A stretch of 64,000 bases of DNA from Agarophyton chilense. Taxonomy: Eukaryota; Rhodophyta; Florideophyceae; Gracilariales; Gracilariaceae. Numbering within the stretch: position 1 is the first letter of the stretch; each line of letters begins with the position of its first letter. Shown here in pieces: positions 45,700-58,559 of this stretch. The notes under the pieces were generated by a model. It was not told the DNA's origin and searched no databases. It was given only the letters and a program-made list of their open reading frames with translations. The stretch covers positions 1 to 64,000 of the forward strand of contig JARGXX010000086.1 of assembly GCA_030374765.1 (NCBI GenBank), in the 5' to 3' direction. Position numbers and translations under genes: made by a program.

Positions 45700-48600
45700 A
45701 ATTTCTGTACCATGCGCCTTGCGTAATGACGCAAGGCGGGGGTGATTAAAGCCCCACAGTCTGTCCAGTAGTAACTGTTGAACTGTTGGTAGTTTTGTCG
45801 AGGCAAGAGTCTCAGGGATCTGGCGAATTCGAGGGCCAGACCTAGTTGCACTTGTATGAGAGTCAGGTGACGGCTGGACCTATTTAGGTCGCGCACTCAG
45901 CCAGGAGCAGCCCTCCTAAAAGCACAAGCCTGCACTACGGGTTAAAGTAGTCCCGAGGACGGAATGGGTTGACCGTCCTTAGAGGTGATGAGCCTGCTAC
46001 AAATAAAATTTCAAACAGCAGGGCTCTTGTGCAGAAAATCGAGGGAATGGGGGAAGATGCCTTGGGCATCGTAAGAGAAGCTTTTCGGGGTAGGCTTTTA
46101 GTTTACCTTGGAAAAAAGTCACAGAGCAAAAATGCTCTCCATCGTGCAATTAGGAATGAGATACCGGGGATACCTAAAGAGGGGGAGACGGACGTCTTAT
46201 TCCCTTGAATTGAAGATAAAGCATACCCAAAAAGTGCCGGAGAGAGTGCGTCAAAAGCGGGGTCTTCTAAAGAGAGTAGCAAGTAATCGAGTTATAATTG
46301 TCTAGGATTAAAAACCACGAGGGCGTTCTAAACGCGTGACGGGGGGCAAAGAGGGTGAATCATCGATTGAATACGAGTCTGAGTCCGCTCCGGATCCTGA
46401 ATCTGAGGAAGAGACTATTACGCACCCCAGTGAAATGCAAATTTTTTTTCTTTCATTGAGGGGTTGCAGAAGGCGCAGAAACGAATGTCTAAAGACATTA
46501 AGGAATTGTAGGAGTCGCGGAAGAGTTCAAAGAAGACATCAAAGGGGGAGTATTTTTATTTGTCGACCTCGGACAGGCGATGGAAGGGGTTGTTGTCGAC
46601 TCCGGAAATGACTCCGGCTCAGAGTCAGAGAACGGAGATAAGGAAATCTCGAGCCTCGCGAAGAAGGCTTTGAGTTCAAAGTGAAAGTAGACGAACAAGA
46701 ACTTCTGGGTTTTTTTCGCTAGCAAACCGTTTCCAGAACAATATGTTTCGGTTGATATTCTTGAAGGGGATGATATGCTCCGCAAGGCCATGACGAATTA
46801 TCCAACAGTCTCTGCGTGGGTTGAAGCTCGTCTTTTGACGGGCATTGGGAACCGCCGGGAAGCTGCAACACTAGCTCGGGTTGTTCACTCCCTCATCAGC
46901 TCGTTGGGCATTATGCGCGCTAAAACTGAGTTGGTGGTAGAGTTGGAAATTCCTAGGTTGGCGGCAGTGACAATGGTTGATAAGACTGGCAACTGGGAAG
47001 CTGTCAGAGAACCCGAAGAGGAGCATGACAATTAGATAAGCCAGTCAATGAAGCGAAAGCTTCACAAGTCGACGAGACTTCGTAAGGAGTTTAAGAAGGA
47101 TAAGTCTTCCTTGCGCAAACAAGGGGACTGGAATGAAAATTAATATAAAAACAACGACAACAAAAACGATAGTTTTTAATTTGATGGGCATGCAGGACGT
47201 GCTCCCTATTTCAGGGGCGTCTGATATACAGGACGGGGATACAAAGAAAGCAATCGCACAACAACGGCAAAAGTGTAGACGCAAGAAGAAAATTTAAAGT
47301 ATACTTGAGGGACTTCGAAGTGGGCTTACTTGCTTTTATGTCGGGCATGTCTACCCTTTTCTACCGGTACAAGAGAGAAACGCTGTCCAAAGCCTGGCGA
47401 GAAATATCTTGCAAGGCAACGGGGAGGACTCATTTCGCCGAAATTGTTTTGTGGCGGAGGAGTCCGTAGGAGAGGTTGAATCTACGTTCGAATACAGTGA
47501 CCCACATCAATTGGTATGGCTGAATCCGTACCGAGTATCATTGCCAGAAAATGATCTTGCACCCTTGCCTGATATTATCTCATTACTACCAGGGGATATA
47601 CAGCTTCCATATATGACTACAAAATTTATCCGAGAAGATGAAGAGGTGAAGGGAGCGAAGAAGCCGTTTTGGGGAGTGAAGGCGACAGACTACAGTGCAC
47701 TGATTAGGAAACTGGTGTAAGGCGGGTTAGAAGATCTGGGGGAAAGAGAACCAAAAGTTGTGAATGGTGTTTTTGCGGTCCCTGAAAAAGAGGGAACACA
47801 AAGGCTCATAATCGACGCCCGAAACGCTAATTTTCAGTTTATTGACCCTCCAAAAATCGAGCTTCCAAACCAAGGACGTCTAGCGAGATTACACATCCCG
47901 GCAGGACGAACAATTTATGTTGGAAAGTCAAATATGGACAACTAATATCGTCAAATGAAATTACCAGGATGGGTGGATGCGTATTTTGGTTTACCACCAA
48001 TCGAAGTCGAACGGAGAAAATTATTCCCCGTCATGCTTTCAATGCACATGGGGTGGTCACACTCTGTCATTGTGGCTCAGAAAGTCCATTTAGAAATCTT
48101 AGCTGGCGCTAAGCTCTCCATGGACGACCTGGTAGCGGATTCAATTTCCGTTGGCGAATATAAATTTGGAGCTTATGTGGACGATTATTTTTCGTTTGGA
48201 ACAAGCAAAGAGATGTAGGAAATAAATCTGCGGGCCGTGATAAAGGAGTATGAGCGTAGCTCTCTGCCTTCAAAGGCGACAGAAGTATCATGGCCTGCGG
48301 AAGAAGGAAGTACAGAAGTCTTGGGAATTGAAGTCGGAAAAATGGCATATTGATGCCAAAGCGGGAAAAAATGAGAACGCTGATAACAATTACTGAAAAT
48401 ATGCTGAAAAAGAAGATATTTAAGGTGCAAGAAGTACAAAGCATAGTTGGAGAATGGGCGTGGTTTATGCTCTTCAGGAGGCCGCTCTTTTCGGTTTTCG
48501 AAAGAATATACTCCATTACGTCCTCGAACAAAGATTATGTTGGCCGCAACGTGGTTAGGCGGAAGGAGCTGGAATGAATTTTAAAACTAGCACCGTCGAT

Positions 48601-50120
48601 CCGAATTAATATATCTACGCCGTTCAAAAAAACAATCATTTGTACAGACGCAAGCTTAATTGGCGGAGGAGTAGTTTATACCGAGTGCCGAGATCCTTTG
48701 AAAATTTGCGAGGGTTCAGATCGGATTGAATGGATTGAAGAACAGGAGTGGTAAATTGCGATACGACATCGTTGGAAGAAAACACACCCGATGCACATTC
48801 TAGAGGGCGAGGCAGTCATTCTTGGTCTGCGTTGGCTCCTTCGAAATCGGAATAATTATCAAACACGTATAATTATGTTTATCGATAACCAGTCACTTTT
48901 GGGAGCTTTGCTAAAGGGATGTAGTAGTGAGCGAAGCTTTAACCGAATCTGCAGACGCGTTGCCGCGTTGGTACTCGTTGGTGACTTGACAATGGACTAT
49001 TTGTCTGTCCCTAGCGGGAGAAATCCAGCTGATAAGCGTCACGGGCTTTTTGATCTAGCTCACCGACGGGTAAAAGCGGCAACGCTACAGGGATACCGTA
49101 AGAACCTTGGTTATTTCGTGGAGTGACTGGCGCAACAATCAGTCGCTCGCCGTCGATGTAGGAACGCAGAAAAAGTTGATAAATTGTTCACGAGGTATTG
49201 CAATGATCTTTTTCATGGTAATCAGCAATTGAAGGCAGAAGGTGTAGCTCAGACAAAACCAGCGTTGGAATTTTTTCTCCCGGAACTCAGCGTGAAATTG
49301 GTACTGGCGAATCAAAGTATACAAGGCTGGGTAGCATCGCGCCCTAACATTCATTTTTGGCTTATGCCCGGAAATAGTTGTATACGGATTTATATTAGAT
49401 CTTTTTGAACACGGAGATCCGCACCTAGGAGTTGGATTGCTGCTGCTGTTTGATGGGTATCTCGGAAAAGGTGTTTTATTGCAGCTAAAAGTATTGGATG
49501 TCACCATGTTTCCAATAACCGAAAAGTGGCCGCATTATGGGATGCTCAATATTGCGATAGGGAAATGCGGCCGTAGTGAATCCGTCACGATAAGGCCTTA
49601 TTTCTTGGCGGTTTTATTGAACAAGTTGGTTACAAGAAGGAAGTGGGTAGAAGCAGAAGTACTTTTCCCGTATCAACCGGCCCGGTTTCGGGCCTATCTC
49701 CGAAGAACCGTCGAACGTCTAGGGATTTCGTTCGCTATTACTCCACACATGCTTAGGTACGGCGTGGCGACCACCGATAAGCTCTATGCTCGCCTCGCCG
49801 ACCAGGATAAAGAATGCTGAGGACGTTGGCAAAGCGATAAGAATTTTAAGGGATATATTCAACCACATAAATAATACCAAGCGCTCAACGAAGTATCCCC
49901 GGCCCAACGTCAGTCATTTGAGCCGGTTTTCACTAGGGCATACACATCTTTCAAAGTGCCGCCGCCAGATTGGGATGGGAATTTAATATATCATGCGGAA
50001 TCTTAAGCCGAAAATCGTTTTCGTTTAAGTCAGTTCGTCAGAATTCTGCACCCCACTCGTAGAATTCCGACACTCGGAATCAGTTTTCTGAAAAAACAGT
50101 TATAACAGAAAACTGTCTCC
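45700..50120 (+). mobile_element. DIRS-like tyrosine-recombinase retroelement (fossil)
   Basis: The parts in order are a gag-like region (about 45.97-47.04 kb), reverse transcriptase (about 47.4-48.4 kb, with RLIIDARNANF, SNMDN and YVDD motifs), RNase H (about 48.6-49.1 kb, with ICTDAS and MFIDNQS), and a tyrosine recombinase (about 49.1-49.9 kb, with the ITPHMLRYG motif). RT plus RNase H plus tyrosine recombinase in place of an integrase is the hallmark of DIRS elements. The element is heavily broken, with on the order of ten interruptions, so it is old. Exact ends are uncertain. GTTTTCTGAAAAACAATTGT near 45676 resembles GTTTTCTGAAAAAACAGTTAT near 50083 and may mark terminal repeats. Confidence 0.75.
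50081..50115. other. Perfect 10-bp inverted repeat (hairpin)
   Basis: CAGTTTTCTG and CAGAAAACTG flank a 15-base AT-rich loop, about 180 bases after the recombinase region of the DIRS-like element. It could be part of that element's terminal structure. Confidence 0.6.
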
Positions 50121-50634
50121 TTGAGTGTCAACTTAGAGCTTGGAAGCTGTATCAGAAGGAAGTTTAGTTTGGATAGTAGTAGTAGACCTGGTTGTCGGGT
50201 TTTAATGGGTTTTGGTCTAGAGATGGATTTTGGGGAGTGGGGGTGAGCTGGCCGGGACTTATTTATTTTTTGGTAAAGTCGCTCGGATGCCATCGCGTGG
50301 TACTTTAAAAACACTATAGATTCGTAATAAAAATTGAAATGTTGTTGTCGAAAAGTTATTCTTTACCTTGTCAGTATTAGATAGTTAAAAATGCGAAGCG
50401 TAATAGTACGAGCGTAGCGAGCTGTCATCTATTCAATGAGAGGAAATAAGCGGTAAGCCCCCTTAATATTTTGTCTTCGTCGTCTGAGCAGACTAGCCTC
50501 TAAATCAACCGGTTTCCCCCCTGATTTCCGAATTGTCCCTACTCCCCGTACGCACCTGATCGTGCCTGGCGATAGGTGAGCGCCCAGTCTCCCGACAGAT
50601 ATATGATTCTTCCGCCTTTACGCGTAGAACGCTC

Positions 50635-50930
50635 TTATACGATTGCCTCAACCCGCTCGAATCCACAAGCTTCTAAGAGCTTTCTCATAAAAATCAATGA
50701 GAAGAAATCTGAAAATGTTGTTTTTATTTTATGACTAGAAGGCCCTAGGAGGCGCATAAAGTCACGTGACACGCCATGCACGTTGAGGGCACCATCTAGC
50801 GTGGAGAGGTCGACGTCACGCACACTACCAAAGCAAGCCATTCCTTCCAGAAGTCCACCAAGATACTACCAAGGCCCATGCAACAGAACCTCCTCCATAT
50901 CTGCAGTTCGGAAACGTTGGCCACATGTCA
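50635..50930 (-). pseudogene. Second copy of the unknown domain found next to the Helitron Rep gene
   Basis: On the minus strand, VLLHGPW and YLGGLLEGMACFGSVRDVDL, then STLDGALNVHGVSRDFMRLL, parallel the array segment ALLHAPWPYLRGLLDGMNF, DVSRFTMDCVLNVQDMALHF. Shared positions are LLHxPWxYLxGLLxGM, then DV, then T-x-D-x2-LNV. Nucleotide identity is only about 60 percent but the frame is kept, which points to protein-level conservation. A TAG lies between PW and YL. I do not recognise the family. Confidence 0.45.
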
Positions 50931-51139
50931 TTGCGGGCAGCATCTCTTGGCCCTTTCGAATTGCGGCCATCCGTTACTCTGGTGCGGCAGGGTGGCCCGC
51001 ATTGGTGGCGGCAATCGCAGTTTGTGACACGCTGTAACCCTAGCTCCCGTCTAAGACGCCAAGTACAGATAAAGAATGCTCGCGGAAGTGACTCGAAATT
51101 TTAGGCGTTGTGAAACAGGACGAAAAGTATTCAGGGAGT

Positions 51140-51860
51140 GGTCGGAAGGCAAGGAGTGAATGGTGAAAGGGAAAAGGAATTAATCATCCAATAGACTTCA
51201 TTAGAATAGGGCCAGTCCCTGTTATACTGGACGACCGCAATCTTTGCAACACAAAAAGAGGCCTATGTTAACCATGCAAACTCAAGCCAACACTTGAGCC
51301 CCACAAATTCAGTCCACAGCGCCAATAAAAAACGCGTCGAGTAAAAAGCGCTGTTGGAGACACGCTTGCTTGCGGCAGACCAGAAACCATACGAAATCAC
51401 GGGGATTCATACCTCTCAACTAGCCATAGAACGCCAGCTATGGTTTGCTTCGCCAAACAACGTACACGTGGTCTTGACTAAAGGGGGTTTACTATGGTGA
51501 CAACCAAGCATATTCGATGGTGGAGAAAAAAATCGATACAGGTAGTAAAAACCAGTATGAAAAAGGCGTATACAGATGCTCTTCGGTGGAAGCCTCGAAG
51601 CGAGACGTAAAAAAAATACAGGTGTATGTGCCAAAGTGTGATCGTACACGTGGACGAGCATTTGATACAATCATCGTACATTGTTCTTGGATCGAATAGT
51701 GTAGATGGGTTAGTAGAGCCAGAGCTTCGATTCACTATTGTACCCGAGCTCGGCCGTCATCTCTCTGTAATAAACGGTAAGCGCCCCTAACCTCTTGTCT
51801 TGGTCTCCTATGAAGATTAGCGATTGACCAAACCACTTTTCTGCCCGGTTTCCAAGTCGA
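51140..51860 (+). repeat. Dispersed repeat family, copy A (longest)
   Basis: The left part (51140-51460) aligns with 57495-57810 (GAATGGTG...GACCGCAATCTT...AGCGCTGTTGGAGAC). The middle (51450-51770) aligns with 44690-45060 and with the array spacer. The tail (AATAAACGGTAAGCGCCCCTAACC...CTTGTCTTGGTC, 51769 on) aligns with 50443-50520. The copies together suggest one composite element of about 700 bp, non-coding and old. Confidence 0.6.
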
Positions 51861-52500
51861 GCGTACCCTCCACACGTTTCTGATAGTGCCTTGAGATAGC
51901 AACGGGCTCGGCATGTCCTTGAAAGGATAATCAACTTTTTATTGTGTTCACTTTCTCTATACAAAACTACGACGTATACAGAACCAATATGCTTGCTGAA
52001 ATGGGAAGGTCACTGCATAAATGACTAAGCCCCCGGTACTTAAGGTACCAAAATGAATATACGTCGTCCCTCCTTAGTTAGGGCAAATTTTGACAGACCA
52101 AAGTGCTTTCCACCCTGTGAGGGGATGGATGCCAATTGAGGATTGAAAATGACTTGTATATCATCTTGTACAAATCAAAAATTGGCTTCTTTGAGCGCGA
52201 AGTTTGATCCATTTCCGTATGTGATTCTGAGTTTCAACCAAGGACCACTTGTCCGAACAGTTGGGGAAGAAATTAGGAAGTCATATGGGCATATGGGTGT
52301 GCAGAGGCTTTCGAGGGAGGAGTAGATGAAAATCAGAGTGTTCTGTCCGTTCTGGAGCCTTAAATGATGCCCTGCCAACCCAATTCCCGCATAAGGTAAC
52401 CAAGTCAATATCCTCAGCCTTGACGTGGAGGTTTGGGTGTCATAGATCGTTGGAGAACTATTGCTCTAAGACTCTAATGAATGTCATGTAGCATGCCGCA
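51861..52500. other. Intergenic, nothing recognised
   Basis: Only short frames with no family pattern occur here. A second TAAGCCCCCGG word at 52028 echoes the tail of the dispersed repeat. Confidence 0.4.
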
Positions 52501-52504
52501 TTTT

Positions 52505-55500
52505 TTAAGATAAAATAAGCTGTCTGTTTTTAGCTTTCCGATCAACTGGTTGTTGGTAGATGGCAACCAATTTGAGGTAACAAGGCACGTACTTCCTCAT
52601 TACGGACCTCAAGTTTCCCAAGATACCAGATAACAGCTTCATGTACCATCTTTGTGATGCATTCGAGAGAATGGTGAGTATAAACGTTCCAGAGCGGGGA
52701 CTAGAGTGAGCTCGACCTAAGTTGGTGCGTTCCAAGTCTTCATTCGCAATGGAGTTCTTCAAATTAATCTTGAAGTCATCTATGGTGGATTATTCGTCAG
52801 GGAGATCTGTTCCAGCCAGCAGATTTCCAGTATATTGGTAGCCCTTGACGTAAGTTTAAGTTCGAATAGGACGTGTCTGGAGCTCTTTGTCAAGAGTAAA
52901 CTGAGGGTTGGATAGTTCCTTGTAGCGAGTGTAGAAGCGAGGCGCAAGGCATAGACCATGTATGCGACGGTTAGCCCTAAATTTTGGGAGGCGTGCAAGA
53001 ACACGGGCACGTTCCAAGTACAGAGGAGTGATCGTCATCGTAAGGAACCAAGAGAGATCATCCATTTCCAGTTTCTTCGCCACCCAGCTGAGGTCGGAAT
53101 AGGAGGCCTGTATATGCAGACAATGGTCATACATTGAGTATACCATGGCGCAAATAATATGCACTCGTGGAGAGGTTATAAAAGAACTTTGCCGTAACCC
53201 GACTGATTTTTGCCGATCATTAGCGTTGCGTTTTTAAATCGCAATATCAATGATGGTTGGATATCCCAGAAAGTGTGAAACAAAATCCTAAGTACGTTAA
53301 CACTTCCGGACACGAGATTGGTTCTTGGTCCTAATCACAGAGCTGTAGGCGTAACGTTGCGTTCTCTCTCGCATGGAGAAGGTTATCATCTGCTAAACAG
53401 CCTGTGACGCTTCTCGGGAAGCGGCAGAAAAGATCCAAGAATATATATATAAAAACATTGAACAACAGTCGGCTGAGTGGGTCTCCTTGGGGTACACCAA
53501 ATAGAACTGTCGCGGTCGCTCATTACGATTGGCGCAAAGTGCGAAGCTCGGCGGGTCCAAGAACAGCGAGGATAATCTACGCAGTACGGTTTTTTACCCG
53601 TTCTATAATAGTGCTGAGCAACTCGTCTCAAGGGACTGAGGGATAGGCACGCTTATTATCCATCTTGGCTTTCGACGAAAATCTAGAGCTTAAAGAACTA
53701 GATGCATAAATTACAGCCAATTATGTATTGTAGCCTTGTATGAAGCACCATTGATTTCTATGAAACAAATATAAACAAGAAGTTCTTTTATGAATTGTCT
53801 TAGTGAGGACCTCTCTCAGACACGAAAACAAGCCAATCGGTCTGTAGCTTGCTGGGTCGCATGTGCTTCTCTTCGTGTACACAGGTACCAAGAACCACAG
53901 CGGAAAATAGATGGGACGTGGCAGAGGCGTCCTCCGGCTTTCCATAGTTCAAAGAGCGCGTTTGAGAAGAGATTTGGGTCGAGTGTTTCAATAGAAACGT
54001 AGTTAGAACGTGGTGCTTTTTACCGTTTTGCGGATAAGAATGCCCGTGGCAGCAGTTCTTTGGATCCTGAGATGACCCCAAAGGGAGCGGCGGACATAGT
54101 ATCACAGTCCAATTGGGACTTCTGTATGAACTTGCCGAATTCAACAGTGTTGAGGGCATCCATGACAGCAGAGTAGGGAAAGGTTGATTGGAGCCTGTTC
54201 AGCTTTTGAAGAAACTCTTCCGGGGGTTCTTAAACATGGGCATTTCTACTTGTGCAACGATCCTTCTACGATTTCTTCTGAAGTGTCACTTGGTCTTCCT
54301 ACCCAGCTCTTTCGCGGGAGCTTATGTAGATTGACTTTTTTAGAAGACGAGTCCTTTGCTTTGCCAGTTCGTCCAGATCTCGGGTCCATCCGGGTCTTTA
54401 AAGCACTTTTATCGGGAGAAATTACTTAGCCAAGGGCAGAGGATAGCTGCCGAAAACATCTTTCTAGCACTTTATAGTTCCGGCGGTGTCGAGGCATGAG
54501 GGAAGAGGTTCTTGATGGAGGGGATTTCTTCACGATAAAACTTCTTAGTATTCTTCCACAGTTTTTTGTTTCACGTTTTTGTATCTCGCAGCAGTTATTA
54601 AGTAATACGAGTTTGAAGACTTGCTGGTGTCGATAGAGAGAACTCAGCAATTTTCAGTAGATGACCCGAGTGTGAAGCACCTGCTACTACCGTGGGATAA
54701 ATTTGGTAAACAACTTTGACCAGAAACAAATCCACCACATTAGAACCTTTGTGTGTGGTAAATATTGGAGAGGAAGAAGTCCGGATGGTTAGATGGGGTT
54801 TACGGCACCACTTGATGAACTTGGATTCTTTTGGATTTGTAATATAGTCTCATTTGACATGCCGGAAGTTGAAATTGCCAACTAAAACAGGGACCCACGT
54901 GATAGACGCACTATATACATGTGTAAGGATAATAACTCGTCTCTTGTAGCCTGGGGTTTTAGATAGTCCACGGTAATGTTGGTAGAGCGAAATATCCCAG
55001 CCAGAATTTTATAGTTCGTATTTGCTACGACCTCCCGCTTCGTGAAGGTATCACGACTTGAGAAACGGATAGTGACGCCACCGCCAAGACGAGAGTGGTT
55101 TGGGGATGATTAGGCCTCGGCAGACTCATAAATCATGCAATCGTCTATCACACATTTGCCTTTAGCCCAAGTGCCAGTGATGCAGACTTGGTCCGAAAAC
55201 TCTAAGAGTAGTGCAATATTACTCAGTTTGGGCAGGGGACACTCAAAAATGTTGAAGTTAGTCACGATCACTAATCGCTGATCTCTGGGCTCGCGATTGT
55301 GTGTTCTTCATTCTGCGCTACAGAGAAGCTACTAGAATGTTTAGACTAAAAAAGTAACTCCTAATGGAGCTTCAGATCAGAGTAAGTTGTTGCAAGCATG
55401 GGGGCCTGTTTTCCATACCCTTCCAGTGCGGCCGGAGATCGCTTTCTCTGCGAACTTCATATCCATTTGCGATAAAAAGCAGTTACGTGGAATATCAATT

Positions 55501-56740
55501 TTGCGGTACCGTCACGTGATTCTTTCGGATCGTAGTTGGGAAAATGACGGTATTTTAGGAGCTTTATTGTCGCCACAAGGCGAATTGGAACTGGAGCGTG
55601 ACATATTATCTCTAGAGCAGAGTTACCCATGACCCACAGGCGGATCACTGCCAATTTGGGTAAAGAAAGACAAAGGGCTCTGCGTAGCGCACCAAGCGGT
55701 TATCTACGAATCGAAATTAAATTCGGACAATCCTCGGAAGAGGTTTGGTCTATGCCGGAGCTATGGCGGCAGTGTGGAGCGCGTTTCTAGATTCAACAAA
55801 CTCGGCTTTGGCCTCGTTAGATAGGCAATGTATAGCTGGTTTTGAAGCCAGTGGAGCCCAAGATTGTAGTGCGATCTTCTTTAAGTTTTCCATGGGCTTA
55901 GGCTGTTTCTTCGTGATTTACTGAACTGGGTGGTTCTCGCCAGGCTCTACTACGCTTTGTACGTCAGAAAAGGCTACCGCTGCTTAGAGATTTTGTCGGC
56001 TTGCTCATATAGTTGCTTTGGCGCTTGGGCCTTTAACTGGGCGAATAAATCGCCCTGTTTCTAAAGCTAAGGGTTCATGCTTCTGTTTTTCAACGGCAAT
56101 TGTTCATAAGATGTGCGGTTGTTGCTTCTAGTGAAATTGTCTACTGCAAAGGGTTCAAAATTGCAAATTATGTTTGGGAATGGTGGCATAGATCGGAAAA
56201 GAACTGCTGTGTTGGACTTGATCTTATTGCGCGGAGCATTAGAAATTTCAGCCGTTTCAGCGACTGATTCCAGAATCTGCTTGAACTGAGAGGAGTTTAA
56301 AAAGAAAGACAGTTGGCCCTGTGCCGAAGCGGAGTCATAAGCAACAAGTATGCTCGTATCTTGATGAGATAATGTAGTCGTAGACTGTAATAAAAACAAA
56401 ACCTTCTTACTACTTGAGGTTTTTGCAGATGTTTCCGATACTACATTTGGAGGTAGAAGAAGGGCTGTCGGCAGAGGAGAGGTTCTCAGTTTCACTATTG
56501 CAGGAGCTGGTCCGGTCTTCCACCCGTTATTTAAGGTGTGCAGAGGCGGTATTTGACAACGAATTTGCCTAGTAATGGTCGATTGAGACAGAGAAAGTTC
56601 GGCTTCCTGCAATGAGGACAATTGAAGTGTTCTTTTTTGCCATTAAACTCATTAAAACAGGTCCTCTTTTCGAAACGAGGCGTGAGCTGGCATGAGTCGA
56701 GAAAGTCCTTGAAGACCAAGTTGTGGCCGTTTAGCATGTT
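52505..56740 (-). mobile_element. LINE (non-LTR retrotransposon) remnant
   Basis: On the minus strand an APE-type endonuclease segment at about 55.27-54.9 kb has VCITGTWAKGK, DDCMIYESAEA and SRLGGGVTIRFSS. The reverse transcriptase follows (about 54.2-53.3 kb). It has a WFLVPVYTKRSTCDPASYRP entry, IGLFSCLREVLTKTIHKR, YPSVP, VLFGVPQGDPLSRLLFNVFI at about 53440-53505 and ADDNLLHA at about 53380. A C-terminal tail continues to about 52.5 kb (LSWFLTMTITPLYLERARV). Upstream, a Ser/Thr-rich 184-codon frame (56067-56621) and a short Cys-containing frame (CPHC) could be ORF1. Several frame changes and stops are present, so the element cannot act. No 3' tail or target duplication was found. Confidence 0.75.
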
Positions 56741-57494
56741 GCTGAATAAGAAATTCCCGGCTTCTTCTTCTCGACTTTAGATTTCATAACATCTTACTTC
56801 GCCAGCGATATCACTGGCGGGAGGACTCTCAGGTGCTCTGGGGTTTCTTCCCCTGGACCTCGGAACTCTCTCTTCCCAGAGAGACACTGTTTCTGCTTCC
56901 AAATGGGTCCTGAAGTACTTCAGAACACAGCGCGCTGACCTGTACGAGGCTTCCAAGCAAGGATACTAACAAAGAGTTATATTTTCAACAGTTCACCCCT
57001 TCTGGCCGCTTGTGGGAACTTTGCACGGTTTACAATGGCTTAAAAACCACTAAAAAAATAAAATACTGAAGTCTGAAAGAAGAGGTCGCTAGCGGAGGTG
57101 ATGGGGAGAAAGGAGGAGGATGACGTTGACAAAAAAGGTACGCAGCCAAGGTAAAGAAATACGAATATCAGCTGATTGTTTAATCCTGCATATGTGAAAT
57201 GCGACGCCCAGGTAGCGGTGGAGGAAGGCAACCTCCCGATGTACGTTGATATGCCAGTGCGCGCGATGGTACGGTCCGCGAGCCCACGAATGGCAACACA
57301 GAAAGACAAGAAACGAGGTCGATCCAGAGGTAGATCGACCATGATTATTGCTCTCGGTGCCCGATCGCCACGGAGACAACAGGAAGAGGCATGCACGATG
57401 AAGGGAAGTGTCGGAGTATATCGGAAAAATGGCCACAGCCTAGGACATATTTATGAGGGGCCTTTGGCTGGGGCGGTACATCTTTTACAAGACA
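56741..57494. other. Intergenic, nothing recognised
   Basis: A + strand frame at 57176-57508 (basic, KDKKRGRSRGRS) and minus-strand frames overlap each other. None has a family pattern. Confidence 0.35.
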
Positions 57495-57850
57495 ACGAAG
57501 GTGAGTGAATGGTGAGGCGGACAAGTAATGGATAATCCAATAGAAATCATTATAGTTAAACAAATCTCCGATATCACTGGAGGACCGCAATCTTGGAAAT
57601 ACAAAATTAGAGGCCTAGGTTCACCACTCAAATTCAGGGCACTAACTGAGCCCCATGAATACAGCACACAACGCCAATGCATTCTGCGTCTAGTATGAAG
57701 CGCTGTTGGAGACCGGCCGGCTGGTTGTAGACCAGAAACCGCACGAATTAATGCGCCGGCCTACCTCTAGACAGGCCACATAAGGCCGGCTTCGGTCGGC
57801 TTTGTCTAACTATGATCAAATTGCTTGGGCAAAATTGGCTGTAGTATGTG
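57495..57850 (+). repeat. Dispersed repeat family, copy C
   Basis: It aligns with 51140-51500, with shared words GAGTGAATGGTGA, GACCGCAATCTTG, AGCGCTGTTGGAGAC and CCAGAAACC. It ends in a hairpin-like GCCGGCTTCGGTCGGC and TAACTATGATCAAATTGCTTGGGC, which matches the start of copy B. Confidence 0.6.
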
Positions 57851-57938
57851 ATATTGGACCGTGGTTTATACCGAGTTTATCGGCAAGATGGCCGTCTTCC
57901 TCCTGTGAGATGCTTATGATACCTTTACAGTTTGGTAC

Positions 57939-58559
57939 ATGTCGCTCAGAGCGCGAAAGTATGCGAGAGAACTCGATCTTTTCCTTGTCCTGGGATCCCC
58001 TGCGAACCATGCCGACATCCTCCATCTTGTGGAGTTGATCGACAGTGTCGATTGGTCTGGAGTGCCAGCTGATCAATCCGCTCGCGGAACCCGTGCAAGA
58101 CACCACGGCCATTCTCCTGGACGAACAGCAAGTGCTGGAGATTTCGTTTGGTACGAGCCCTGGGCGCGCCAGTTGATCACCTCCGAGAAGGCTCGCTTTC
58201 TTCGGGAGAACCCGCGTGACAAGCCACCGAACCAGCTTACTGGGTACGTGTACGATGGTACTCCATCGGAGAACAGAGAGGAACCGTATGAGGAGGCGCC
58301 GGGAGCTGAGGCTGAACTCGGTTACGAGGACGAGCCAGAGCTGGCAGGCGTAGAGACTTCCGTCGATCAATCCGCAGCGGCGGGAGTTGCTCAAGAGTAC
58401 TCTCATGGGTTTACCCAACAACCGAGTGCAGTGCCGGTCGAAGATCCAGGCTTGGATCCGCTGAGGCAGTTCCTCTTAGACGCGGGCTTTCCCGTGGACC
58501 AAGTTGAGGGTGATCGCGCACAGCTTCTTGCGAACCTGCGTGCTCGCACGTCTTTTTGA
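57939..58559 (+). CDS. Unassigned acidic protein (206 codons)
   Basis: This single uninterrupted frame ends in TGA with a poly(A) signal, AATAAA, at 58612. The protein is acidic and rich in Pro, Glu and Ala (EEPYEEAPGAEAELGYEDEP), with a C-terminal DPLRQFLLDAGFPVDQVEGD segment and KARFLRENPRDKPPNQLTGY in the middle. I recognise no family. The first Met-like codon in the frame may not be the true start. It lies just beyond, and antisense to, the 3' end of the gypsy element, so it may be host or an accessory antisense ORF of that element. The opposite strand is also open for 201 codons here, but that frame has a less protein-like composition. Confidence 0.5.
   Translation: MSLRARKYARELDLFLVLGSPANHADILHLVELIDSVDWSGVPADQSARGTRARHHGHSPGRTASAGDFVWYEPWARQLITSEKARFLRENPRDKPPNQLTGYVYDGTPSENREEPYEEAPGAEAELGYEDEPELAGVETSVDQSAAAGVAQEYSHGFTQQPSAVPVEDPGLDPLRQFLLDAGFPVDQVEGDRAQLLANLRARTSF

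Noticed and set aside
57816-58421. The 201-codon minus-strand ORF opposite the acidic + strand ORF
   Set aside because: Its composition is unlike a folded protein, and the + strand frame has a better composition, a clean stop and a poly(A) signal.
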